In this document: positions 16,306 to 23,219 of the stretch, piece by piece
Numbering within the stretch: position 1 is the stretch's first letter
Layout of the letters: every line of letters starts with the position of its first letter
Assembly (NCBI GenBank): GCA_015065105.1
Contig: SVQZ01000014.1
Location: forward strand, 1 to 59,831
From: Oscillospiraceae bacterium
GTDB taxonomy: Bacteria > Bacillota > Clostridia > Oscillospirales > CAG-272
Direction: 5' to 3'
Length of the DNA stretch: 59,831 bases
The notes under the pieces: model-generated
What the model was told of the DNA's origin: nothing
Seen by the model: the letters and a program-made list of their open reading frames with translations, nothing else
Databases searched by the model: none
Program-made: the position numbers and the translations under genes

Positions 16306-16334
16306 TTGACTGCGGCAACAAAAAATGATATAAT
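16306..16334 (+). promoter_or_regulatory. Sigma-A promoter for the MATE exporter
   Basis: TTGACT (16306-16311), a 17-base spacer and TATAAT (16329-16334). Transcription from near 16341 gives a leader of about 205 bases before the exporter ATG. Confidence 0.85.
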
Positions 16335-16340
16335 AAGCAT

Positions 16341-16547
16341 AAGTAAATAGTGACTTTAGGCGGTTGCTCAACGCAATCGGGAAACTTACCGCGAGCTTGA
16401 CAGACTTGCGGTAACTTCCGGCAAAACGCACTTATGGTCGCAGGCTCGTCGGCAGGCGGGAGTATTGTCGCTTTTTCGGCATCTGCAACTATACGTGCAG
16501 GTGCTTTTCTTTTGTCCGTTTGCTAATAAAAACAGGAGGAAACGATT
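16341..16547 (+). promoter_or_regulatory. Long structured leader of the MATE gene, with attenuator terminator
   Basis: The leader contains a hairpin TTACCGC/GCGGTAA, a GC-rich middle, and at 16479-16504 a 9-pair stem (one G-T pair) followed by TTTTCTTTT, an intrinsic terminator lying before the ribosome site (CAGGAGGA). This is the layout of a riboswitch or translation-coupled attenuator. I could not match it to a riboswitch class I know (guanidine, yybP-ykoY, SAM, TPP). Confidence 0.6.
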
Positions 16548-17873
16548 ATGTTTTCCAAACTCAAACTGTCGCTTAGCAGAATCAATTACAAACTCTTTTT
16601 CGCACTGTTCGTCCTCGGACTTGCGCCGACAGTTTACACCACGGTGCGCGTGTTCTTTCTCGGTCAGCTACCGGGCGAGTATTCCTTTTCAATTGCAGGG
16701 CAGCTCTCGTGGGTGAATCTTCTCTATGAGATTCTGAACGAAGCCATCATCTTGCCGCTGTTCTATTTCGTCGGCCAGGTGAAAGACGATAAAGCAGAAT
16801 TCGCTAACCGCGTGCGAACGGGAATGATGATCTCCCTCGGCGTATACGCCGCGCTTTCTGCCATAGTGTTCGTCTTCGCAGAACCGATGCTGAAGCTGAT
16901 GGCAACCGATACGAGCATCATCGAAGCCTCGGCGTCCTACATACGCATCGAAAGCGTTGCTAATGTTTTCTCCATCCTCACGCAGTTCGCGCTGGTTGCG
17001 CTGGTGACGGTGAACAAGAGCAAATACCTTTATGCATTGACCGGTGCGCGGCTCGTGCTGTGTCTCGTCTCGGATACTTTCCTCGTGTCGAGCCTGCCTG
17101 TGTCAGCGAACCTCGGTGTCAACGGCATCGGCTATTCCAACATCATCGTCAATGCGCTTTTGCTTGTCGTGTCGCTCGCACTTCTTGCCAAAGAAGAAAT
17201 CAAGGTATTTGCTAAGGTAACATTGAATTTCTCATGGGCAAAAGAATTCGTTAAGGTCGGCGGTATCTCGGGCGTGGAATCTCTCGTGCGCAACGTTGCT
17301 TACATGGTGATGATCGCGCGGATGGTCAATGTCGTGGGAGAGCAGGGCACCTACTGGGTGGCAAACAATTTCATTTGGGGCTGGCTCCTTCTGTCCGTGC
17401 TCCAACTGGGTGAGCTTATTAAACAAGAGGTGGCGGCAGACAAAGAAAATATCCGCAAGAACTCCCTTGGCTATTTCGGAATTACGACGATCATCTCGGT
17501 GCTGTGGTTCGTGAGCATTCCCGTGTGGAAACCGTTTATGACGCATGTGCTCGGCTTCACCAACGTGGATAAACTCTTTGAACTGGTGCTGATACTCGTC
17601 GGATTCTACGTTCTGTACGCTGTTCAAAACGTGTTTGATTCGACCTTCTACGGACTTGGTAAGACAAACTACATGTTGTTTGAATCGGTGGTGACGAATA
17701 CGATCTATTACGGTATCGCATTCATTCTCTACGCTACGGGCGTGTGGACTCCATCGCTCATCGGCATTGCTCTGCTGTTCGGTATCGGCAATGCCTTCGA
17801 TAGTATCGTATCGCTTGCGGCGTATGCGTTTCTCTTGAAGAAAGAGTGCATCAATCTCTTGCGTGTCGAGTAA
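16548..17873 (+). CDS. MATE-family multidrug efflux transporter
   Basis: This 441-residue membrane protein has about 12 hydrophobic helices in two bundles and the MATE pattern: a start near NYKLFFALFVLGLAP, the loop QLSWVNLLYEILNEAI, and a second half with the matching ISGVESLVRNVAY. MATE proteins export cationic drugs in exchange for sodium or protons. The family is usually 440-460 residues, so it is complete. It lies downstream of the MerR/TipAS regulator but has its own promoter and attenuator-type leader. It may give drug tolerance, which would favour upkeep of the mobile block. The substrate is unknown. Confidence 0.85.
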   Translation: MFSKLKLSLSRINYKLFFALFVLGLAPTVYTTVRVFFLGQLPGEYSFSIAGQLSWVNLLYEILNEAIILPLFYFVGQVKDDKAEFANRVRTGMMISLGVYAALSAIVFVFAEPMLKLMATDTSIIEASASYIRIESVANVFSILTQFALVALVTVNKSKYLYALTGARLVLCLVSDTFLVSSLPVSANLGVNGIGYSNIIVNALLLVVSLALLAKEEIKVFAKVTLNFSWAKEFVKVGGISGVESLVRNVAYMVMIARMVNVVGEQGTYWVANNFIWGWLLLSVLQLGELIKQEVAADKENIRKNSLGYFGITTIISVLWFVSIPVWKPFMTHVLGFTNVDKLFELVLILVGFYVLYAVQNVFDSTFYGLGKTNYMLFESVVTNTIYYGIAFILYATGVWTPSLIGIALLFGIGNAFDSIVSLAAYAFLLKKECINLLRVE

Positions 17874-17895
17874 AAACTGCGGATTAAAATCTGCT

Positions 17896-17915
17896 CCACA
17901 GTAGACAAAGAAAAA
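17896..17915 (+). repeat. Direct repeat copy 3 (two mismatches)
   Basis: CCACAGTAGACAAAGAAAAA matches copies 1 and 2 at 18 of 20 positions and lies 22 bases after the MATE stop, on the border to the mobility block. Confidence 0.65.
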
Positions 17916-17934
17916 GTAATTTTTTCATTCTGAC

Positions 17935-17963
17935 TGGACAAATAAAAAACTCTATGTTAAGAT
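17935..17963 (+). promoter_or_regulatory. Promoter of the candidate small RNA
   Basis: TGGACA (17935-17940), a 17-base spacer and TAAGAT (17958-17963). A CTCTAT/ATAGAG dyad (17950-17967) covers the -10 region; on the minus strand it is followed by six T, so it could also end leftward transcripts. Confidence 0.5.
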
Positions 17964-17968
17964 AGAGC

Positions 17969-18105
17969 ACCCACGAGTCCGTGGGATAAAAATCGAAATA
18001 CAAAAGGGGCAATTCAAAGACTTATACATACATGCACAATACGAACTAGCTGGGATGCAGACTGCACCCTTCGTTTCGTTGTGCGTGGATGTGTAGGTCT
18101 TTTTT
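17969..18105 (+). ncRNA. Candidate small RNA of the mobility block
   Basis: Downstream of the promoter comes a 6-pair, 4-base-loop hairpin (17970-17985), a purine-rich single strand, then a very long imperfect hairpin whose arms begin at 18019 and end at 18099, followed by six T. The arms pair through many G-T pairs, a sign of selection on RNA structure. No good ORF fits. It sits between the exporter and the iteron field, so a role in replication or transfer control is possible. Confidence 0.55.
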
Positions 18106-18115
18106 GTTTTCCTGC

Positions 18116-18467
18116 GCATAGAGGTGCCCGATTTTTCCTTTGTATAAGTAGAGGGATAAATATTTTTTGTTCTGCCTGTGCATAGAGCTGTTTATTTTTC
18201 GGCTTGAAAAGTGAAGAAACTTTTTTGAAGTTTGGTTGTAGGTTGCCTTGTGAATTCCCATGCATAAGTGAAGGGATAAATTAATTTTTTGTAAACAATC
18301 AAGATTTCGGGTGTTCAACTATATGATTTTTTCCTTTGTATAAGTGAGGGGCAAAATTTTTCCGCTCAACAGTCCTTTGAATTGCCATGAAAAGTGAGGG
18401 GATGAAATTTTTCAATTAGGTGTGCAAAACAGAATTTTCATTCCTGTACTAATGAGGAATTGATTTC
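18116..18467 (+). repeat. Iteron-like degenerate direct repeats
   Basis: About eight same-direction imperfect repeats of the pattern nATAAGTGAnGGGATAAATTTTT begin near 18116, 18143, 18180, 18205, 18262, 18338, 18386 and 18447. The two best (18262 and 18338) share ATAAGTGA.GGG followed by an A-then-T run. The region is AT-rich and lies before the excisionase and replication-type HTH genes. It resembles a replication origin or the binding field of an element protein. No credible gene is seen in 17,874-18,522. Confidence 0.6.
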
Positions 18468-18522
18468 AAACGTCATCAATACATAGGCGGGAGCCTAAAA
18501 AATCTTTCAGGAGGTAAACAAA

Positions 18523-18726
18523 ATGAAAAAATCAATCTACCAAAGCTACGATGACCTTCCGCTGTTTCTCAACGCGGAGCTCATCGCCAAGGTGCTGGGC
18601 GTGGCACCGTCGTCGGCCTACGAGCTGATGCACGAGAAAGGATTCCCGGTCATCCGTGTCGGCAATCGCTTGATCGTACCGAAAGAAAAATTCAGAGAGT
18701 GGGTGGACAGCCACTTCTCAAAGTGA
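18523..18726 (+). CDS. Excisionase-family DNA-binding protein
   Basis: This 67-residue protein is a MerR-like winged helix of the excisionase/HTH_17 type: LFLNAELIAKVLGVAPSSAY, then GFPVIRVGNRLIVPKEKFREW. Such proteins bend DNA at attachment sites and turn integrase activity towards excision. The start at 18523 follows CAGGAGGT at the right distance. It lies before the replication-type HTH gene and 1.2 kb before two integrases, the usual order in clostridial integrative elements. Confidence 0.88.
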   Translation: MKKSIYQSYDDLPLFLNAELIAKVLGVAPSSAYELMHEKGFPVIRVGNRLIVPKEKFREWVDSHFSK

Positions 18727-18759
18727 AGGAGGGATGAAAAAAGATTGCGGTGATGCCGT

Positions 18760-19221
18760 ATGAAGTACAACCGATATCCAAAGCGCGACGCGGTGAAAAA
18801 TTATTTTCCTCTGCCGAAGGAACTGTTTTGTTTGGGTCTCTCGGCAGGCGAGATCGCGGTGTACGCTTATCTCATGTTCTGCGAGGACAGGAAAACATTT
18901 CAATGCCACCCGAGCTACAAGACCATCGGCTCTGCGGTGGGGCTGAGCAAGAACACCGTGAAAAAGCATATCGACGGACTGGTCGCAAAGCAGCTCATCA
19001 CCACCGAGCCGACCACCGTGTACACGCGGAAAGGACAAAAACACAACGGCACCTTGCTCTACACCATCCGCCCGATCCAGGAGGCGGTAGAGTACCGTTA
19101 TCAACAGCAACTCATGCACTTTCAAGAGGAAATGTATCGCCAAAAAGTGCTGAAAAAACTGGGGAATTTCGACCGAATTCAAGGGTCGAAAATCAAGCAG
19201 GTGAAAGAGTCGGGGTCGTAA
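18760..19221 (+). CDS. Helix-turn-helix (HTH_36-type) replication-associated protein
   Basis: This 153-residue protein has a central winged HTH (SYKTIGSAVGLSKNTVKKHIDGLVAKQLI) after an N-terminal segment ending in LSAGEIAVYAYLMF. This arrangement is typical of HTH_36 proteins and Rep/DnaD-like initiators carried by plasmids and integrative elements. The start at 18760 has GGTGAT 5 bases upstream. The C-terminal tail is basic. It may bind the iteron field 300 bases upstream. The function is inferred from family and neighbours. Confidence 0.8.
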   Translation: MKYNRYPKRDAVKNYFPLPKELFCLGLSAGEIAVYAYLMFCEDRKTFQCHPSYKTIGSAVGLSKNTVKKHIDGLVAKQLITTEPTTVYTRKGQKHNGTLLYTIRPIQEAVEYRYQQQLMHFQEEMYRQKVLKKLGNFDRIQGSKIKQVKESGS

Positions 19222-19418
19222 ACGACCCTCGACTCACACCACGGCGGACGGCAACGCCGACCGCACAAGGGCTTTCGGCATTATGAAGATCCAGACGATT
19301 TGGGGTTGTGTGAAAGCGCTATGGGTCGTGTTAGGAGCAGTAAAACGCGAAAAGCCCCATTTTGTAAGGAAAATCATAGGCGCTGTGGCAGGGGTTACAG
19401 CAAGAAAGGAGAATTATT
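19222..19418 (+). other. Gap between HTH and ribbon-helix-helix-like genes
   Basis: This 197-base stretch has short inverted repeats (for example CGGCGG and CGCCG pieces) and no supported gene. It could hold a transfer origin, but I see no clear nick-site motif. Confidence 0.35.
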
Positions 19419-19823
19419 ATGGAAAAAGCCAAGAAAATCAAGTTTCCGCTTTGGGTGACACCCAAAACAATGGAAACGGTAAAAGAAATGTACAAAGACG
19501 ATGACTGTCGAAGTCAATCTGAGTTTATTGAAAAAGCCATTCGGGCGTACGTCGGTTACCTTCGAGCTGACAACAGTCCGGGGATGCTGCCGAACTATAT
19601 GGTCTCGACGATGAAGGCTATCGTGGATAGCAGCGACACTCGAATGTGCAGAATGCTGTTCAAACTGGCGGTGGAGATGGCGATCATGATGAATGTCCTT
19701 GCCGCCTACTGTGACGTGGAAGAAGAAAGTCTCGCGAACCTTCGTCAAGAGTGTATCAACGAGGTGAAACGAATCAACGGTACGCTCGGATTCGAAGATG
19801 CCTACCATTGGCAAAAGGATTGA
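19419..19823 (+). CDS. Ribbon-helix-helix-like accessory protein of the element
   Basis: This 134-residue protein begins with KKIKFPLWVTPKTMETVKEM, then RSQSEFIEKAIRAYV, which fits a CopG/MetJ-type ribbon-helix-helix DNA-binding fold in the first 50 residues. The rest is helical, with a Met-rich stretch (MAIMMNVLAAY) that is probably a dimer core, not a membrane helix. Similar proteins sit next to integrase genes in clostridial elements and may be relaxosome or partition accessories. It has a strong AAAGGAGA ribosome site. Confidence 0.72.
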   Translation: MEKAKKIKFPLWVTPKTMETVKEMYKDDDCRSQSEFIEKAIRAYVGYLRADNSPGMLPNYMVSTMKAIVDSSDTRMCRMLFKLAVEMAIMMNVLAAYCDVEEESLANLRQECINEVKRINGTLGFEDAYHWQKD

Positions 19824-19913
19824 GAAGTTCACAAAACTGTTTCGGTAAAGTCGCTGGATATTCGAAAAGAGTTGTGATATGTTGTTGTGCTGACAAGGAA
19901 AGGAGATGACAAA

Positions 19914-21074
19914 ATGGCAAACAGAAGACCTGCGGGTGACGGAATGGTTCGTCAGAAGAAGCGCGGACAATGGGAAGGGCGCATCACCGTCGGACACAAG
20001 AGCGATGGCAAGCCGATCTTTCGTTACGTCTACGGCAAGACGCAGAAAGAAACCCTTGAAAAACTCCATCAGCGTATCGAAGACTACCGCGGCGTGGAGC
20101 TGACCGAGGACAGCAAGATGACTCTCGGCGAGTGGCTCGAGCGATGGATGAACGAGTATATGATCTTCACCATCCGCGAGAGCACATGGGACAGCTACGC
20201 TTCGATGATCCGCATGCACGTAAAGCCCTACCTCGGGGATAAGCCGATGGCGTTCATCACCACCGCTGACGTGCAGAGAATGTATAACAAAATGAAAAAG
20301 AGCGGTCGGCAGGAGGCGCATCCTCTTCGCGGACACGAGCTTGCCGACAGTACGGTGCGCAGCGTTCACATGATGCTCCACGAAGCCATGGACGCGGCGG
20401 TGAGGGAGCGGCTCATCGTCAAGAACCCCACCGACGGCACCACCATCCCGAGAAACAATTACGCACCCAAGCAGATACTCACCGAAGCACAGCTGGAAAA
20501 GTTCATGTGCATCGTGATGCAGGACAAGGTGTGGCGCGACTTCTTCTACACCGAGCTGACCACGGGACTTCGCCTCGGTGAGATCTGCGGACTCAAGTGG
20601 TCGGACTTCGATGATGTGACGGGACGTCTGAAGATCTCGCGAACGGTGAAGAAAAAGAAAGGCGGCGGTGTGACCTGGGGCGATACCAAAACCGAAACGG
20701 GAATGCGCAACATACTGCTGCCGCCGAGCACTGCGGAGCTACTGCGAGAGCGAAAGAAAACAGCAATGAGCGAATGGATCTTCCCGAACATCTACAGACC
20801 CGAGGAAGCAATGCATCCCGAGTATCCCTACCACCGTATGAAAACCTTGCTCAGGCAAGCGGGACTACCGCTGATACGCTTCCACGATCTGCGCCACACC
20901 TTCGCCACCCATGCGCTGACGGGCGGCGTGGATGCCAAAACGCTGTCCCGTATCCTCGGGCACACCAATGCCAGCTTCACGCTGGATACCTACACCCACG
21001 TGACTACCGATATGCAAAAGCGCGCGTCGGGCATCGTCGGTGGGTTCATGGAAGACCTCATCATAAAGGAGTGA
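19914..21074 (+). CDS. Tyrosine recombinase (integrase) 1
   Basis: This 386-residue site-specific recombinase starts at 19914 after AAAGGAGATG. It has an N-terminal AP2-like arm-binding domain (QWEGRITVG), a core-binding SAM-like domain (about 70-175), and a catalytic domain with R220 (TTGLRLGEI), H324-x-x-R327 (HDLRHTFATHAL) and nucleophile Y360. All key residues are present, so it should be active. It is followed by a second integrase after 4 bases. High GC content sets it apart from the AT-rich defence genes. Confidence 0.93.
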   Translation: MANRRPAGDGMVRQKKRGQWEGRITVGHKSDGKPIFRYVYGKTQKETLEKLHQRIEDYRGVELTEDSKMTLGEWLERWMNEYMIFTIRESTWDSYASMIRMHVKPYLGDKPMAFITTADVQRMYNKMKKSGRQEAHPLRGHELADSTVRSVHMMLHEAMDAAVRERLIVKNPTDGTTIPRNNYAPKQILTEAQLEKFMCIVMQDKVWRDFFYTELTTGLRLGEICGLKWSDFDDVTGRLKISRTVKKKKGGGVTWGDTKTETGMRNILLPPSTAELLRERKKTAMSEWIFPNIYRPEEAMHPEYPYHRMKTLLRQAGLPLIRFHDLRHTFATHALTGGVDAKTLSRILGHTNASFTLDTYTHVTTDMQKRASGIVGGFMEDLIIKE

Positions 21075-21078
21075 TAAA

Positions 21079-22527
21079 ATGGCAAAACGCAGACAAAACG
21101 GAAAAGGCACTTTACGGCAACGCAAGGACGGACGGTGGGAAGGTCGTGTGGTAGTCGGCTACGATGACAAAGGACTGCCCATCACCAAAAACGTCCTCGC
21201 ACACACCAAGACAGAGTGTGCCGAGAAGCTTGAGAAGCTGAAAGATGAATACCGACCGCCGAGTACGCGGTGCAAGCCGGATATGCTGTTCGGCGATTGG
21301 GTGGAGTTCTGGTACGAGAACTACTCTAAGCCTGCCATCCGACCGCTGACTCAGCAAAACTACGAAAACAGAATATATGACCATATCATCCCCGAGATCG
21401 GCAAGATACCGCTGAACAAGCTGACGCAAAACGATCTGCAACAGTTCTACGCACGGCTGAAGCGGAACGGACGAAAGCAGTACGTTGAGAAATACGGCCC
21501 CGGACTGTCCGACCGCATGGTACGAGCCTGCCACGCCAGTTGCAGAATGGCGCTTGAAAAAGCGGTAGCCGAAGGACTGATACGAGTCAATCCTGCCATC
21601 GGGTGTAAACTGCCGCCAAAAAAAGCGAGGGAGATGCAGGTGCTGACGAAGGACGAGCTACAGCGGTTCCTCGCCCAGGCCAAAGAAGACGGATATTATG
21701 AACTGTTTCTGCTGGAACTGGGCACGGGGATGCGCCGAGGGGAGCTGATGGGACTGCAATGGGATGACCTCAACTTCCAAACGGGCGAGCTACACATCGT
21801 CCGTCAGGCGTGTGCGGTGAACGGCAAGATTGAGATCTCCGTGCCGAAAACAAAAAGCTCCATCCGCACGGTGGTACTGCCGCCGTCGCTGGTGGAGGTG
21901 CTGAGAAAGTATAGGGAAACGATGAATTCAAAGTGGATGTTCCCGTCGCCGCAAAATCTCGACGTGCCGAGGTATCCCACGTCCGTCGGCGATATCCTGT
22001 CGATCCTACTCAAACGGGCGGGATGCAAGCACGTGCGGTTTCACGATCTGCGTCACACCTTCGCAACCATGGCACTCGAAAACGGAATGGACGTCAAAAC
22101 TCTGTCGGCAACGATAGGCCATGTGTCAGCGGCAACCACACTTGATATTTATAGCCACATGACCGACACGATGCAGATGCAGGCGGCGGTGAGCATTGAC
22201 CGCAAAATCGGCGGCACCAACGCGCAGATGCCTGCGGTAGAGCAAACACCCGAGGAAACGGTGAAACCGCCTGTAAACGCCCCGTGTGCGCCCACAGAGC
22301 CGCATCCTGAGCTTGTTCCGAGAAAGATACGCAAATCCGGTACCGGATGCCTGTATCAGGTCAATGACAACCTGTGGGAAGGCAGCTTCTTCCCAAGACT
22401 GCCGAACGGCAAGCGTAAGAAATTTAACGTCTACGCCGAAACCCGCGAACAATGCGAAATCAAACTCGCCGAGATGATCGAAAGAGTCAAAGCGGAAATT
22501 GCGGAAGAGAAAGCAAAGACAACGTAA
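21079..22527 (+). CDS. Tyrosine recombinase (integrase) 2 with extra C-terminal arm-type domain
   Basis: This 482-residue recombinase has the same layout as its neighbour: an N-terminal AP2-like domain (GRWEGRVVVGYD), core-binding domain, and catalytic residues R219, H322, R325 and Y358. It also carries about 110 extra C-terminal residues: a Pro/Glu-rich linker (about 385-420), then GTGCLYQVNDNLWEGSFF...QCEIKLAEM, which repeats the pattern of the N-terminal AP2-like domain (GTLRQRKDGRWEG...ECAEKLEKL). Two arm-binding domains in one recombinase could bridge two DNA sites. It starts 4 bases after integrase 1 and ends 45 bases before repeat copy 4. Confidence 0.92.
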   Translation: MAKRRQNGKGTLRQRKDGRWEGRVVVGYDDKGLPITKNVLAHTKTECAEKLEKLKDEYRPPSTRCKPDMLFGDWVEFWYENYSKPAIRPLTQQNYENRIYDHIIPEIGKIPLNKLTQNDLQQFYARLKRNGRKQYVEKYGPGLSDRMVRACHASCRMALEKAVAEGLIRVNPAIGCKLPPKKAREMQVLTKDELQRFLAQAKEDGYYELFLLELGTGMRRGELMGLQWDDLNFQTGELHIVRQACAVNGKIEISVPKTKSSIRTVVLPPSLVEVLRKYRETMNSKWMFPSPQNLDVPRYPTSVGDILSILLKRAGCKHVRFHDLRHTFATMALENGMDVKTLSATIGHVSAATTLDIYSHMTDTMQMQAAVSIDRKIGGTNAQMPAVEQTPEETVKPPVNAPCAPTEPHPELVPRKIRKSGTGCLYQVNDNLWEGSFFPRLPNGKRKKFNVYAETREQCEIKLAEMIERVKAEIAEEKAKTT

Positions 22528-22534
22528 ATAAAAC

Positions 22535-22560
22535 GAGGGCGACTTGTAAGAGCCGCCCTC
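22535..22560 (+). terminator. Hairpin after the integrase pair
   Basis: A 7-pair stem GAGGGCG/CGCCCTC (22535-22541 with 22554-22560) follows the stop by 7 bases; the T tract (ATTTTGG) is weak. Confidence 0.6.
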
Positions 22561-22572
22561 AGATTTTGGTTT

Positions 22573-22590
22573 GCAGTAAACAAAGAAAAA
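22573..22590 (+). repeat. Direct repeat copy 4 (identical 18-base core)
   Basis: GCAGTAAACAAAGAAAAA is identical to the cores of copies 1 and 2. It lies just past the integrase genes, where the right attachment site of an integrative element is expected. Its A run also serves as the U tract of the minus-strand terminator next to it. Confidence 0.75.
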
Positions 22591-22614
22591 GAGTAACCCA
22601 TACAGGTTACTCTT
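22582..22614 (-). terminator. Terminator of the Bsp6I-like nuclease gene
   Basis: A perfect 10-pair stem (22589-22598 with 22605-22614) has a 6-base loop. On the minus strand it is followed by a T-rich tract inside repeat copy 4. Confidence 0.8.
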
Positions 22615-22667
22615 GATGCATTAAAACACTTGTTTTGGTTTGAAAGAGCTGAGGAAGAGAGAATGTT

Positions 22668-23219
22668 TTAAAATAATGAAAACTCTTTTCGCTCTCGATA
22701 TATGCCTCTTTCAATCAACTCTTTCATAATACTAAGGCGTGGGCGCATTCCACGGTAATCACGTATGGATCTTCCGAAGTTTTCAGATTCGTTAAGGATT
22801 GTTTGAATATCGATGTCATAAATTTCGAAATAGCAATCGAATGGTGATTCATTGTAGAATTTTACAAAGTTCAACCTATCCCAATTGATTTCTGGAGAAA
22901 AAGATGAAATATCAGTTCGTCCAGTTCCATACTTTATTTCAATGCGATTAAATCCCTGCGGTGCGTTGGGGTCATAACAATCAAACCTCAGTCGCATATC
23001 ATCAATTCTATAATACCCAAGTTTTAACGCTACTAAGGATTCGACGAATTCAGGAGGCAGCATACTTGGTCTTCCTCCGATTGTTTTTATCTTTTCGTTT
23101 AATTTCATCCAATTGGAATATAGTTCCTGCAACAGAAACAAATCTTCATCATCATACTTTATTATATTCGTTGGAGTAATTTTTTCTAAAATATCTAAGT
23201 TGTATTCTGTTCTTATCAT
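22668..23219 (-). CDS. PD-(D/E)XK nuclease, possibly Bsp6I-type restriction enzyme
   Basis: This 183-residue protein has a restriction-type active site: D80 or D83 in RFDCYDP, then E94-x-K96 in IEIKYGTG. Downstream, SSFSPEINWDRLNFV, EIYDID and GMRPRLSIMK near the end resemble the Bsp6I family as I recall it; that family cuts GCNGC sites and has similar size. No methyltransferase is adjacent, which is unusual for a type II enzyme. Instead its ATG overlaps the stop of a membrane GAF protein gene (ATGA), so both are made together. It may be a nuclease whose action is gated by that sensor. Confidence 0.65.
   Translation of the reverse strand: MIRTEYNLDILEKITPTNIIKYDDEDLFLLQELYSNWMKLNEKIKTIGGRPSMLPPEFVESLVALKLGYYRIDDMRLRFDCYDPNAPQGFNRIEIKYGTGRTDISSFSPEINWDRLNFVKFYNESPFDCYFEIYDIDIQTILNESENFGRSIRDYRGMRPRLSIMKELIERGIYRERKEFSLF

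Noticed and set aside
17969-18000. Resemblance to a hammerhead ribozyme (GAGTCCGT, CGAAA)
   Set aside because: The essential CTGATGA core is missing, so the likeness is superficial.
18014-18318. Two overlapping minus-strand ORFs (83 and 90 residues) in the iteron region
   Set aside because: They lie across the candidate RNA stem and direct repeats, have biased composition caused by the repeats and no supported start.
18116-18467. CRISPR array
   Set aside because: The repeats are degenerate, irregularly spaced (25 to 76 bases) and have no constant-length spacers; no cas genes are nearby.
18734-18763. 9-codon mini-ORF ending on the ATG of the HTH gene
   Set aside because: AAGGAGG directly abuts its ATG with no spacer, so translation is unlikely.
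18750-19286. 178-residue ORF overlapping the HTH gene in another frame
   Set aside because: The HTH frame at 18760 has clear family motifs and a ribosome site; the other frame is Arg/Pro-rich shadow sequence.
19283-19504. 73-residue ORF before the ribbon-helix-helix-like gene
   Set aside because: No ribosome site, no recognisable domain, and it overlaps the start of the better-supported gene at 19419.
1206-22590. Integron-like cassette array
   Set aside because: The repeats are simple 18-20 base sequences without the inverted structure of attC sites, and the integrases lack the extra integron domain as far as I can see.
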